This document shows positions 8,705-17,353 of a DNA stretch of 64,000 nucleotides, piece after piece (within the stretch, counting starts at the first letter, position 1; every line of letters starts with the position of its first letter). The notes under the pieces were generated by a model, which had not been told where the DNA came from, searched no databases, and saw only the letters and a list, made by a program, of their open reading frames with translations. The position numbers were made by a program, and so were the translations under genes. The DNA is from Roseburia_D yibonii (GTDB lineage: Bacteria > Bacillota > Clostridia > Lachnospirales > Lachnospiraceae). The stretch lies in the NCBI RefSeq assembly GCF_014297335.1, contig NZ_JACOQH010000003.1, positions 248,001-312,000 on the forward strand, written 5' to 3'.

Positions 8705-9538
8705 CTAGTTTTCCTCCTTTTCATAATAATGCATAAAGACTTCCTCAATCCCTGGTTCCTCGATCAATATGTCTGAGATATCATGCCCCTCAAGTTCCCT
8801 GTAGAGCTTATTTAAGTCATCCTTATAGAGGAAATCAAGTTTCCTGCCATCCCGCACCATTTTGATCCGCTTGGTCTTTCCCGCCATCAGATGCGTGACC
8901 GTATCAGTAACAATCAGCTTTCCCTCTTTCATGATTGCCACCCTGTCACAATAATTGCGGACTTCGGACAGCACATGTGTGGACAGCATACACGTTGCAC
9001 CCTCAGCAACATAGTCCCGTATCAGCGAAAAGAACGTATTTTGCATCAGAGGATCCAGTCCGCTGGTCGGCTCATCAAACAAAAGAAGTTTTGGCTTATG
9101 CTGCATCGCGCACACGATACTTACCTTTTTCCGGTTTCCCAGTGACAGCTCACTGATCTTTCTTCTTGTATCGACCTGCAGTTTCTCACAAAGTTTCTCT
9201 GCCTCTCTCGTACAGTCCAGTTTCCGCACGTCCGCCGCAAATTTGAGTACGTCTTTTATTGTCATCCCCGGATAAAACCATGCTTCACTCGGCATATAGC
9301 CAATACATTTTAAAACCTCCTCTCGCTCTTTTGCCGCGTCATGACCGCAGATAATGATCTCTCCACTATCGTACCGGATAAGCCCGAGCATCGACCGGAT
9401 CGTTGTGGATTTCCCTGCTCCATTCGAGCCAAGGAATCCGAAGATCTCTCCCTTTTTCACCTCAAACGACACCTGCTCGATCCCACGGTGTTTCCCATAT
9501 CTCTTACTTAAATTTTTTACTTCAATAACATTTTTCAT
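8705..9538 (-). CDS. ABC transporter ATP-binding protein
   Basis: Cytoplasmic ATPase of an ABC-2 exporter, 277 residues. Walker A is GSNGAGKST, the signature motif is LSLGNRKKVS (a variant of LSGGQ), Walker B is LLLFDEPTSGLDP, and the switch His is in MLSTHVLSE. The C-terminal 60 residues form the extension seen in BcrA/YtrB-like exporters. It starts at an ATG with AGGAGG upstream and is followed at once by the permease gene. A LytTR/DUF3021 pair lies upstream; in Firmicutes such regulators often sit by ABC-2 transporters and may control them (inference). Confidence 0.95.
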   Translation of the reverse strand: MKNVIEVKNLSKRYGKHRGIEQVSFEVKKGEIFGFLGSNGAGKSTTIRSMLGLIRYDSGEIIICGHDAAKEREEVLKCIGYMPSEAWFYPGMTIKDVLKFAADVRKLDCTREAEKLCEKLQVDTRRKISELSLGNRKKVSIVCAMQHKPKLLLFDEPTSGLDPLMQNTFFSLIRDYVAEGATCMLSTHVLSEVRNYCDRVAIMKEGKLIVTDTVTHLMAGKTKRIKMVRDGRKLDFLYKDDLNKLYRELEGHDISDILIEEPGIEEVFMHYYEKEEN

Positions 9539-9569
9539 TTTTTCTGCCTCCTTTTACATCAAGGATAGC

Positions 9570-9602
9570 AAAAAAAATAGCGGAGACAATACCCGTCCCC
9601 GC
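9570..9602 (-). terminator. Terminator after the DUF3021 gene
   Basis: In minus-strand sense, GCGGGGAC and GTCTCCGC pair (one G-T) around a 7-base loop and run into eight T. It separates the LytTR/DUF3021 pair from the ABC transporter pair. Confidence 0.75.
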
Positions 9603-9631
9603 CAGTGACACTTTTTCCTTCTTAACCCGCA

Positions 9632-10090
9632 CTATTTTTCTTTTTTTGATCTCGCTTTAAACATCTCAAGATCCGAATTTAAAATCTTATCGTCAATTTT
9701 TCTCCTGCATTTGTAGATCAGATATACACACAAATACAAAAAGATCATATAAGAGGCAAATCCGACCGTCACATAAATATTTCTGTCAAACCACCGGCAT
9801 ATATATGACACCACCGCATAAATTCCGGTGCATACCGCGATCCCTGCCGCCTCCTTTTTTCCAATAGTATCCGCTTCATCAAAATTCCAGAGCAGATAAA
9901 CCTGAAGATAGCCGACCAGATAAGCAAGACCGATCATCTCCGCCATATGTATCATATCCGCAACTGTTTTGCCAAGGCATAACCGGTACATACAGTAGAA
10001 AAATAAGATCGCGAAAAAGTACAGACATGCCTTAAATTCAATTCCAATCTCTTTGGTAAGATACCGCTCCCATAACGATGGTCTTTTCAT
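9632..10090 (-). CDS. DUF3021-family membrane protein
   Basis: Small integral membrane protein of 152 residues with four hydrophobic segments (for example CLYFFAILFFYCMYRLCL and MIGLAYLVGYLQVYLLW). It matches the DUF3021 pattern by size, topology and position: these proteins are almost always encoded directly after a LytTR-domain regulator. The ATG overlaps the regulator's stop codon by four bases (ATGA), so the two are translationally coupled. By analogy the membrane protein may hold or inactivate its LytTR partner until a signal arrives (inference). Confidence 0.85.
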   Translation of the reverse strand: MKRPSLWERYLTKEIGIEFKACLYFFAILFFYCMYRLCLGKTVADMIHMAEMIGLAYLVGYLQVYLLWNFDEADTIGKKEAAGIAVCTGIYAVVSYICRWFDRNIYVTVGFASYMIFLYLCVYLIYKCRRKIDDKILNSDLEMFKARSKKEK

Positions 10091-10530
10091 GCCCGCTCTC
10101 CTTTCAAAAGTCTTCGAAAATCTGATGCGTAGGTGCGTGAAATGATAATGTGTTCTCCACTCACCAGCGTTGCATCGATCCTGTTCGAAGGCATACTCTT
10201 CAGTTTCTCAACCTTATTCACATTTACGATCATTGACTTGCTGCACCTGAAATAACTCTCGTCATCCAGGATCAGCTCTGCCGTAGCCAGGGAAACATCT
10301 AATTGGATCACCTTGTCCATCGTACAGGCGAATGTTTTCTCATCCACTTTTTCGATATACAAAATCTCCTGGGGCGAAAAAATAATGGTTTCCCCCTCCG
10401 ACTTTCCCACCAGCTTTTTCTGATGCTTTTCCATGAATGCCAGCACGGCTTCCACTTCAGCATTGATCTGTTTATAATTTAAAATTAATTCATCATCTCC
10501 GCTGCGGATCTGATTCACCGTATAACGCAT
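10087..10530 (-). CDS. LytTR-domain transcriptional regulator
   Basis: DNA-binding regulator of 147 residues with no receiver domain. The LytTR domain occupies about residues 45-145, with the conserved EILYIEKVDEKTFACT strand and the YFRCSKSMIVNVNKVEKL motif of the DNA-contacting loop region. The first 45 residues are Glu/Asp-rich and probably helical. It is followed by DUF3021 with ATGA overlap. SD AAGGAG lies just before the ATG. Targets are unknown; its own operon and the downstream ABC transporter are candidates. Confidence 0.93.
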   Translation of the reverse strand: MRYTVNQIRSGDDELILNYKQINAEVEAVLAFMEKHQKKLVGKSEGETIIFSPQEILYIEKVDEKTFACTMDKVIQLDVSLATAELILDDESYFRCSKSMIVNVNKVEKLKSMPSNRIDATLVSGEHIIISRTYASDFRRLLKGERA

Positions 10531-10574
10531 TCAACCGCTCCTTGTAACATATCTGTGCCTGAGATATACGCTCA

Positions 10575-11075
10575 TTAAATTCCTTTGTACTTGTACAGCC
10601 AGAAAGAATACAAAACACTGCCCAGACCTGCCGCAATGATCACGCCCACGATCACGATCAGCGTTACCTCATCTCCGACCACGGACTCCAGGAAAGCTGC
10701 GCAGATTGAGATGATCCCCGCCGCAACAAATAATCTTCCCGCCATCCGGTGCGTAAGCGTCCAGTTCCTCTCACTATTCAATGTCCACGGCACCTTTATG
10801 CCAACCGTGTAATTCTGCCCCAGTTTTGGTATATAGTTTCCCAGTAAGATCCACAGAACCCCAAGCATCACATAAATAACCGTGGTAATGTCGATATTTC
10901 CACCAAGCGCAATGATATAAGTACATCCATTCACCTGAATGGAAACAGCCGGAATGATCCACAAAGTCACTGCCATTGGTTTCGGATGCATCTGCTTTTT
11001 CCCCGGATCCATGCAGATCCACAGGATCAGCACGCATTGTATAAAAGTCCTCTCTGCTTTTTCATTTTCATGCAT
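10575..11075 (-). CDS. SdpI-like membrane protein, apparently N-terminally short
   Basis: Related to SdpI, the immunity protein against the SdpC toxin in Bacillus. The C-terminal half is convincing: LLGNYIPKLGQNYTVGIKVPWT followed by ERNWTLTHRMAGRLFVAAG is the SdpI core, with two or three more membrane helices after it. The frame gives at most 166 residues, against about 200-210 for full-length family members. The first helix and DUF1648-type region are missing, and the N-terminus (MHENEKAERTFIQC) does not look like the family. Its start overlaps the end of the ArsR-type gene upstream. It may be a truncated or degraded copy, or a compact variant. Confidence 0.75.
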   Translation of the reverse strand: MHENEKAERTFIQCVLILWICMDPGKKQMHPKPMAVTLWIIPAVSIQVNGCTYIIALGGNIDITTVIYVMLGVLWILLGNYIPKLGQNYTVGIKVPWTLNSERNWTLTHRMAGRLFVAAGIISICAAFLESVVGDEVTLIVIVGVIIAAGLGSVLYSFWLYKYKGI

Positions 11076-11340
11076 CTCCTTTTAAATCTGACAGCCATAC
11101 CATCAATTCTTCTACCACGCTAAGGTTCAGCTCGTAATAAATAAAGTTCTTGTGCCGCGTCTCCCGAATCAGATCTGCGTTTTTTAATATTTTTAAGTGA
11201 TACGACACGGTTGCCTGTGTCATGTCAAATTTTCCGGCGATTTCTCCCGCCGAAAGCGTCGATCCCTTTAACATCTCGAGGATTTCTCTCCTGACCGGGT
11301 CTGATAACGCTTTAAAAGTATCTGCAAACGCCAAAGACAT
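11068..11340 (-). CDS. SdpR-like ArsR-family autorepressor
   Basis: Winged-helix repressor of 90 residues (88 from the alternative start). FKALSDPVRREILEMLK is the hallmark N-terminus of SdpR/ArsR proteins, followed by the HTH LSAGEIAGKFDMTQATVSYHLKIL. No metal-binding Cys pair is seen. AGGAGGG abuts the annotated ATG at 11340, which leaves no spacing. A TTG codon at 11334, six bases after the site, is better placed and may be the true start. It is co-transcribed with the SdpI-like gene (8-bp overlap). Two adjacent palindromes in its promoter are the likely autoregulatory operators. Confidence 0.9.
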   Translation of the reverse strand: MSLAFADTFKALSDPVRREILEMLKGSTLSAGEIAGKFDMTQATVSYHLKILKNADLIRETRHKNFIYYELNLSVVEELMVWLSDLKGDA

Positions 11341-11365
11341 CCCTCCTGATCCTATAGGTTGCTAT

Positions 11366-11426
11366 TTAGAAAATTTTCTAATTAGAAGTTTTTCTAAATT
11401 ATACTTCATTTGAAGAATGATGTCAA
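11366..11426 (-). promoter_or_regulatory. Consensus promoter with two tandem palindromic operators upstream of sdpR
   Basis: Minus-strand TTGACA (11421-11426), 17-bp spacer, TATAAT (11398-11403): a perfect sigma-A promoter. Immediately downstream are two abutting 16-bp palindromes. The one at 11382-11397 has an imperfect centre; the one at 11366-11381 is perfect (TTAGAAAATTTTCTAA). They cover the expected transcription start, ideal for repression by the encoded ArsR protein. Confidence 0.85.
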
Positions 11427-11481
11427 TAAATTGTGAAATGCAGGATCATGACTTTTTTTCTGTCGGTTATAAAAATAGTTG

Positions 11482-11519
11482 CAAAAAAGGCTTCCAGGAA
11501 AATTCCTGAAAGCCTTTTC
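11482..11519 (-). terminator. Terminator of the str operon after tuf
   Basis: In minus-strand sense, AAAAGGCTTTCAGGAA pairs with TTCCTGGAAGCCTTTTTT, a stem of about 15 bp with one mismatch ending in T. It lies 33 bp after the tuf stop codon and would also work in the opposite sense. Confidence 0.9.
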
Positions 11520-11551
11520 TAATATTAACCTATTGAACGATCAACAAGTAA

Positions 11552-12739
11552 TTATTCGATAACAGTAGCAACACGGCCTGATCCTACAGTACGTCCACCT
11601 TCGCGGATAGCGAATGTAAGACCCTGCTCCATAGCTACCGGATGGATCAGTTCGATTGTCATTTCGATGTTATCACCAGGCATGCACATTTCTGTACCAG
11701 CCGGTAATTCGCAAACACCTGTTACGTCAGTTGTTCTGAAGTAGAACTGCGGACGATAGTTGTTGAAGAACGGAGTATGACGTCCACCTTCATCTTTTGT
11801 TAAAACGTAAACCTGAGCTGTAAATTTGTGATGGCAGGTTACAGTACCCGGTTTAGCGATAACCTGACCTCTTTCGATCTGATCACGGTTGATACCACGA
11901 AGTAATGCACCGATGTTATCACCAGCCATAGCTTCATCAAGCTGTTTACGGAACATTTCGATACCAGTTACAACAGTCTTCTGAACATCATCTCTTACAC
12001 CTAAGATTTCAAGTTCGTCGTTCAGATGCAGAGTACCTCTTTCTACTCTACCAGTAGCAACGGTACCACGACCTGTGATTGTGAATACGTCTTCGACCGG
12101 CATAAGGAACGGCTTATCTGTATCACGCTGCGGATCCGGAATGTAGCTGTCTACAGTATCCATGAGTTCCATGATCTTGTCGCCCCATTCTCCCATCGGA
12201 TCTTCAAGAGCTTTTAAAGCAGAACCTTTGATGATCGGGCAGTCTGTGAATCCGTACTCTTCAAGCTGTTCTGTAACTTCCATTTCTACTAATTCGATAA
12301 GTTCCGGATCGTCAACCATATCACATTTGTTCAGGAATACAACGATGTACGGTACACCTACCTGACGAGATAACAGGATGTGCTCTTTTGTCTGAGCCAT
12401 AACACCGTCAGTAGCAGCTACAACAAGGATAGCGCCATCCATCTGAGCAGCACCAGTGATCATGTTCTTTACATAATCGGCATGGCCTGGGCAGTCAACG
12501 TGAGCGTAATGTCTGTGCTCTGTCTCGTACTCAACGTGTGCAGTAGAGATTGTGATACCTCTTTCTCTTTCTTCCGGAGCTTTATCAATGTTTTCGAAAT
12601 CAGTAGCTGTGTTACCAGCAACTCTTGCAGCAAGTACTTTTGTGATAGCTGCTGTTAAAGTTGTTTTACCATGATCTACGTGACCGATTGTTCCGATGTT
12701 ACAATGTGGTTTTGTTCTTTCAAATTTAGCTTTAGCCAT
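11552..12739 (-). CDS. tuf: Translation elongation factor Tu
   Basis: GTPase that delivers aminoacyl-tRNA to the ribosome A site. 395 residues, full length. G1 is GHVDHGKTT, the switch II region is DCPGHADYVKNM, and G4 is NKCD. Domains 2 and 3 are complete to the C-terminal GRVATVIE. Last gene of the rpsL-rpsG-fusA-tuf operon, 134 bp after fusA, with AAGGAGG ten bases before the ATG and a strong terminator after it. Confidence 0.99.
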   Translation of the reverse strand: MAKAKFERTKPHCNIGTIGHVDHGKTTLTAAITKVLAARVAGNTATDFENIDKAPEERERGITISTAHVEYETEHRHYAHVDCPGHADYVKNMITGAAQMDGAILVVAATDGVMAQTKEHILLSRQVGVPYIVVFLNKCDMVDDPELIELVEMEVTEQLEEYGFTDCPIIKGSALKALEDPMGEWGDKIMELMDTVDSYIPDPQRDTDKPFLMPVEDVFTITGRGTVATGRVERGTLHLNDELEILGVRDDVQKTVVTGIEMFRKQLDEAMAGDNIGALLRGINRDQIERGQVIAKPGTVTCHHKFTAQVYVLTKDEGGRHTPFFNNYRPQFYFRTTDVTGVCELPAGTEMCMPGDNIEMTIELIHPVAMEQGLTFAIREGGRTVGSGRVATVIE

Positions 12740-12797
12740 TTTAAAACGTCCTCCTTAATTTTATGCCTTAGCGGCGATTCTTTTTGATGCTGTCCGG

Positions 12798-12840
12798 GCT
12801 GTCCGGACAGCTTATACTCTGTAATCAGCTATTTCTGATT
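12798..12840. other. Small palindromes in the fusA-tuf spacer
   Basis: A perfect 14-base palindrome GCTGTCCGGACAGC (12798-12811) and a short hairpin AATCAG/CTGATT (12823-12840) fill the 134-bp spacer. Neither has a T tract. They could be RNA processing or pausing elements adjusting tuf output relative to fusA; this is only a suggestion. Confidence 0.35.
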
Positions 12841-12873
12841 ATATAAAATTATTGGCACTTTTTCAAGTGATTT

Positions 12874-14991
12874 TTACTTGTCTTTTGAAGAAATGATCTT
12901 ATCCTGAACGGACTTCGGAACCTGCTCATATTTCTCGAAGAACATTGAGTAGTTACCACGTCCCTGTGTTCTGGAACGAAGATCGGTAGAGTAACCGAAC
13001 ATCTCAGCAAGCGGAACGTATGCTTTAACCATCTTTCCACCACCGATATCGTCCATTCCTTCGATACGTCCACGACGGGAGTTGATATCACCGATTACAT
13101 CACCCATGTACTCTTCCGGCATGGTTACTTCCACTTTCATGATCGGCTCTAAGATAGCCGGAGCTGCCTTTGCCATAGCTTCCTTGAAACACATGGAACC
13201 GGCAATGTGGAATGCCATTTCAGAAGAATCGACTTCATGGTAAGAACCGTCATATACAACAGCGTGTACACCAAGTACCGGGAATCCTGCAAGGATACCA
13301 GCCTTTGACGCTTCTTCGATACCTTCACCGACTGCCGGGATGTATTCCTTCGGGATTGCTCCACCGACAACCTGGGATTCGAATTTGAAAGTTTCCTCTC
13401 CGTTCGGATCCATCGGCTCGAAACGAACTTTACAGTGTCCGTACTGTCCACGACCACCGGACTGTTTTGCGTATTTGTATTCCTGGTCAACCGGCTTTGT
13501 GAATGTCTCTTTGTAAGCAACCTGCGGAGCACCTACGTTTGCTTCTACCTTGAATTCGCGAAGCAGACGGTCAACGATGATCTCCAGATGAAGCTCACCC
13601 ATACCTGCGATGATGGTCTGACCTGTTTCCTGATCTGTATGAGCACGGAAGGTCGGATCTTCTTCTGCAAGTTTTGCAAGTGCTTCACCCATCTTGCCCT
13701 GACCAGCTTTGGTCTTAGGCTCGATTGCAAGCTCGATAACCGGTTCAGGGAATTCCATGGACTCTAAGATTACCGGATGCTGCTCGTCACAGATGGTATC
13801 ACCAGTTGTTGTGAATTTGAAACCAACAGCTGCTGCGATATCACCGGAGTAAACGCGGTCAAGCTCCTGTCTCTTGTTGGCATGCATCTGTAAGATACGT
13901 CCAACACGTTCTTTTTTATCTTTGGTTGCATTCAGCACATAAGAACCTGCTGCGATGCTTCCGGAGTAAACACGGAAGAATGCAAGTTTTCCAACGAACG
14001 GATCTGCCATGATCTTGAATGCCAGAGCAGAGAACGGTTCATCGTCGGAAGAATGTCTTTCTACTTCATTTCCCTCCAGATCGACACCCTTGATTGGCGG
14101 GATATCGATTGGAGACGGCATGTACTCGATGATTGCATCAAGAAGCTTCTGTACACCTTTGTTCTTGTATGCAGAACCACAGCATACCGGAACAGCGGTA
14201 CACTCGCAAGTTGCCTTACGAAGCGCTTTCTTCATATCCTCTACGGAAGGTTCCTCTCCCTCAAGGTACATCATCATTAAGTCGTCGTCTAATTCACATA
14301 CCTTTTCTACTAATTCGGTATGATACAGTTCAGCCTCATCCTTCATATCTCCAAGGTCGTCTGTAACGGTGATATCATCACCCTTATCATCATTGTAGAT
14401 ATAAGCTTTCATTTCGAAGAGGTCGATGATTCCCTTGAAATCATCTTCCTTACCGATCGGAAGCTGAAGAACGATTGCGTTCTTTCCTAATCTTGTACGG
14501 ATCTGATCTACAGCTCCGTAGAAGTTTGCACCCAGGATATCCATCTTGTTAATGAATGCCATTCTAGGTACGTTGTAAGTGTCAGCCTGACGCCATACAT
14601 TTTCTGACTGCGGCTCTACACCACCCTTTGCGCAGAAAACGCCGACAGCGCCATCAAGTACACGAAGGGAACGCTCAACCTCTACTGTAAAGTCAACGTG
14701 TCCTGGTGTATCAATGATGTTGATACGATGCTCTAAAGCGCCTGGCTTCGGTTTTGTGAACTCTTCCAGTGTCCAGTGGCATGTTGTAGCGGCTGATGTA
14801 ATTGTGATACCTCTTTCCTGCTCCTGCTCCATCCAGTCCATGGTAGCAGTACCCTCATGAGTATCACCAATTTTATAGTTAACACCGGTATAGTAAAGAA
14901 TACGCTCAGTTGTTGTTGTCTTACCAGCATCAATATGAGCCATAATACCAATGTTTCTGGTTCTCTCTAACGGATATTCTCTTCCAGCCAA
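12874..14991 (-). CDS. fusA: Translation elongation factor G
   Basis: GTPase that drives ribosome translocation. 705 residues, full length, with all five EF-G domains. G1 is AHIDAGKTTTTER, G3 region IDTPGHVDF, G4 NKMD. The start codon is TTG at 14991, with AAGGAGG seven bases upstream and no nearby in-frame ATG; a TTG start for such a highly expressed protein is noteworthy. The 3' flank leads to tuf, the 5' flank to rpsG 42 bp away. Confidence 0.99.
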   Translation of the reverse strand: MAGREYPLERTRNIGIMAHIDAGKTTTTERILYYTGVNYKIGDTHEGTATMDWMEQEQERGITITSAATTCHWTLEEFTKPKPGALEHRINIIDTPGHVDFTVEVERSLRVLDGAVGVFCAKGGVEPQSENVWRQADTYNVPRMAFINKMDILGANFYGAVDQIRTRLGKNAIVLQLPIGKEDDFKGIIDLFEMKAYIYNDDKGDDITVTDDLGDMKDEAELYHTELVEKVCELDDDLMMMYLEGEEPSVEDMKKALRKATCECTAVPVCCGSAYKNKGVQKLLDAIIEYMPSPIDIPPIKGVDLEGNEVERHSSDDEPFSALAFKIMADPFVGKLAFFRVYSGSIAAGSYVLNATKDKKERVGRILQMHANKRQELDRVYSGDIAAAVGFKFTTTGDTICDEQHPVILESMEFPEPVIELAIEPKTKAGQGKMGEALAKLAEEDPTFRAHTDQETGQTIIAGMGELHLEIIVDRLLREFKVEANVGAPQVAYKETFTKPVDQEYKYAKQSGGRGQYGHCKVRFEPMDPNGEETFKFESQVVGGAIPKEYIPAVGEGIEEASKAGILAGFPVLGVHAVVYDGSYHEVDSSEMAFHIAGSMCFKEAMAKAAPAILEPIMKVEVTMPEEYMGDVIGDINSRRGRIEGMDDIGGGKMVKAYVPLAEMFGYSTDLRSRTQGRGNYSMFFEKYEQVPKSVQDKIISSKDK

Positions 14992-15033
14992 AGGTTTTTC
15001 CTCCTTATATTTGTATCCTATGCTGCCAGATTA

Positions 15034-15504
15034 TTAGAATCTGTAATGTGCGAAAGCTTTGTTTGCTTCTGCCATTTTGTGCATATCTTCTTTTCTTTTA
15101 ACAGATGCGCCTGTATTGTTGGCTGCATCCATGATTTCATTTGCAAGACGTTCCTGCATTGTCTTCTCGCCTCTCTTGCGGGAGAACATGGTGATCCAAC
15201 GAAGTGCAAGAGCCTGACGACGATCCGGTCTTACTTCGATCGGCACCTGGTAAGTTGCTCCACCGATACGTCTAGCCTTTACTTCGAGTACAGGCATTAC
15301 GTTGTTCATAGCTTCTTCGAAAACTTCCAGTGCAGGCTTTCCTGTCTTTTCAGCAACGGAATCAAATGCTCCGTATACGATCTTCTGTGCTACACCTTTC
15401 TTACCATCCAGCATGATGTTGTTGATAAGTTTGGTAACCACTTTGTTGTTGTACAACGGATCTGCTAATACATCTCTTTTCTGAATATGTCCTTTACGTG
15501 GCAC
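15034..15504 (-). CDS. rpsG: Small ribosomal subunit protein uS7
   Basis: Primary 16S rRNA-binding protein of the 30S head. 156 residues from the GTG start at 15504, exactly the usual length; AAGGAGGG lies eight bases before it. A longer frame to 15537 would add 11 residues over the ribosome site and is not real. The segments PRKGHIQKRDV, RRIGGATYQVPIEV and EIMDAANNTGASVKRKED are classic S7. Sits between rpsL and fusA. Confidence 0.98.
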   Translation of the reverse strand: MPRKGHIQKRDVLADPLYNNKVVTKLINNIMLDGKKGVAQKIVYGAFDSVAEKTGKPALEVFEEAMNNVMPVLEVKARRIGGATYQVPIEVRPDRRQALALRWITMFSRKRGEKTMQERLANEIMDAANNTGASVKRKEDMHKMAEANKAFAHYRF

Positions 15505-15704
15505 GGTACTTCCCTCCTTAATCATGATTTGTGCCAATGAACAGCTTGCTGTCCATCAGTTTGAAATTTTTCGATTAATTCAACGGTACTCACATGTGTC
15601 CTCAAATGTGTTTCGTGCGGAAAATCTATTTCTCCATCAAGGTATGAAATAATTCCAACACTAACCATAAGTTCTGTTTGTGATACTATTGGTTTCTAAA
15701 CTGC

Positions 15705-16124
15705 TTATTTAGATGCTTTTGGCTTCTTAGCGCCGTATTTGGAACGAGCCTGACGTCTGTTTGCTACGCCTGCTGTATCCAAAACACCTCTGATGATGTG
15801 GTATCTGGTACCTGGTAAATCCTTTACTCTACCACCACGGATCAGAACAACGCTATGCTCCTGTAAATTGTGGCCTTCTCCCGGAATGTAGGATGTTACT
15901 TCGATTCCGTTAGAAAGACGAACTCTGGCAATCTTTCTAAGAGCTGAGTTAGGTTTCTTAGGAGTTGCAGTCTTAACTGCGGTACACACACCTCTCTTCT
16001 GCGGAGCAGCTACGTCTGTAGGTCTCTTCTTTAAAGAGTTGTATCCTTTCTGAAGTGCCGGTGCTGTAGACTTCTTTGCAGATGTCTGACGTCCTTTTCT
16101 TACTAACTGGTTGAATGTTGGCAT
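15705..16124 (-). CDS. rpsL: Small ribosomal subunit protein uS12
   Basis: Decoding-centre protein, 139 residues from the ATG at 16124, which AGGAGGTG precedes; three extra codons to 16133 are not needed. MPTFNQLVRKGR starts the protein. The loops TATPKKPNSALRKIARVRL and YIPGEGHNLQEHSVVLIRGG, where streptomycin-resistance changes occur, both have the wild-type Lys residues (PKKPNSALRK and Pro91-equivalent region intact). First gene of the str operon, with a near-ideal promoter upstream. A 200-bp spacer to rpsG shows no clear structure. Confidence 0.98.
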   Translation of the reverse strand: MPTFNQLVRKGRQTSAKKSTAPALQKGYNSLKKRPTDVAAPQKRGVCTAVKTATPKKPNSALRKIARVRLSNGIEVTSYIPGEGHNLQEHSVVLIRGGRVKDLPGTRYHIIRGVLDTAGVANRRQARSKYGAKKPKASK

Positions 16125-16185
16125 TATTTTCACCTCCTGAAATTTGTATCATTTAATAACGCGCCTTTGTATGCACGCTAGAATA

Positions 16186-16213
16186 TTATATAAATCTGGG
16201 AACTTCTTGTCAA
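16186..16213 (-). promoter_or_regulatory. Promoter of the rpsL-rpsG-fusA-tuf operon
   Basis: Minus-strand TTGACA (16208-16213), 16-bp spacer, TATAAT (16186-16191), both boxes perfect, about 60 bp before rpsL. As expected for a highly expressed operon. Confidence 0.88.
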
Positions 16214-16270
16214 TGGCTTTTTGCAAATTTCTCTTTCTTTCCGCCTGCAGCAGACACTTGTCCGTTACAG

Positions 16271-17293
16271 TCAGTTTTTTTGCGCATCCGATTGCTCCGC
16301 CAGAATAGAAAGTAACGCATCCGCCACCTTCGGATCAAACTGCGTTCCTCTTCCACATCTGATCTCCTCTGTCACATGGGACTCATCGAAACTTCCACGG
16401 TAGATCCGCTCAAATGACATTGCGTCATACGTATCTGCCACCGCTATGATGCGCGCGGCCTCCGGGATCTCCTCTCTTTTTTTCCCGGAAAGATACCCCT
16501 TCCCATCCCATCTTTCATGATGATACAGCGCGCCTTCTTCCAGCCCTTCCATGGTGCTTAAATTTTTTAGGATATCCGCCCCGATCTTTACATGCTGCTT
16601 CATGATCCCGTACTCTTTCTCTGTCAGGTTTTTATGCTTATTTAAAATACGATCCGGGATCCCGATCTTTCCGATGTCGTGTAAAAGCGCCTGATAACGG
16701 AGTTTTTCAACCTTTTCTTCGCTCCAGCCGAGCTTTTTTGCAATTTTCACAGAAGTATCCGCCACCCGTTCCGAGTGTGCGTTCGTGTAACTGTCCTTTG
16801 CCTCTTCCGTCTTGGCGATCGCCGCGATCGCCTCCAAGGTCACCTGCATGACTTTCTGCCGCTCCGCCGCAAGCAGTTCTTCCATTTTGTGACGGTAGCC
16901 ATAGAGTTCGATCTGTGTGGAGATCTTGCTTCGCATGATATCCGGTTCAAACGGTTTTCTCACATAATCCGCGCATCCAAGCTTAAATCCACGCTCCAGG
17001 CTTCCCCGCTTTCCTTCCGCGTCGATAAATACGACCGGGATCTCTGCGGTATCCGCATTTCCGGTGATCGCTTCCGTGATCTGAAAAAAGCCTTCGCCCG
17101 GCAGTCTGGTATCGAGCAGGATCAGATCCGGTTTCTGTTCCCGGATCCGCGTAAAAACCTCCCGTGTTTCCGGTTCTGCACGTCTCAGCTCATACGTTTC
17201 GCCAAGGATTTCCTCAATCTCTGCGTAATCCGCGGCAGAAGATTCTATTACTAGTATTTTCCGTTTCCACATTTTTATTCCGCTTTTTCCCAT
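16271..17293 (-). CDS. Response regulator with HD-GYP cyclic-di-GMP phosphodiesterase domain
   Basis: Two-domain signalling protein of 340 residues. An N-terminal receiver-like domain (about 8-130) has LILLDTRLPGEGF with the phospho-acceptor Asp and the conserved Lys in VRKPFEP. The HD-GYP domain (about 150-335) has the HDIGKIGIPD metal-binding motif and HHERWDGKGYLSG, the GYP-loop signature with Tyr kept and Pro replaced by Leu. It should hydrolyse c-di-GMP. It lies after rpoC beyond a terminator; its start (ATG at 17293, or 17272) has only a weak GGGGG-type site. No cognate histidine kinase is encoded beside it. Confidence 0.92.
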   Translation of the reverse strand: MGKSGIKMWKRKILVIESSAADYAEIEEILGETYELRRAEPETREVFTRIREQKPDLILLDTRLPGEGFFQITEAITGNADTAEIPVVFIDAEGKRGSLERGFKLGCADYVRKPFEPDIMRSKISTQIELYGYRHKMEELLAAERQKVMQVTLEAIAAIAKTEEAKDSYTNAHSERVADTSVKIAKKLGWSEEKVEKLRYQALLHDIGKIGIPDRILNKHKNLTEKEYGIMKQHVKIGADILKNLSTMEGLEEGALYHHERWDGKGYLSGKKREEIPEAARIIAVADTYDAMSFERIYRGSFDESHVTEEIRCGRGTQFDPKVADALLSILAEQSDAQKN

Positions 17294-17308
17294 ATTTTTC
17301 CCCCGAAA

Positions 17309-17348
17309 ACCAAAGACCCCCCTGAATCTTCTCAGAGAGGTCTTTGGT
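17309..17348 (-). terminator. Terminator of the rpoBC operon
   Basis: Perfect 10-bp stem ACCAAAGACC/GGTCTTTGGT with a 20-base loop, five bases after the rpoC stop. The T run is only four bases, so some read-through into the HD-GYP gene, which starts 15 bp later, is likely. Confidence 0.8.
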
Positions 17349-17353
17349 ATATT

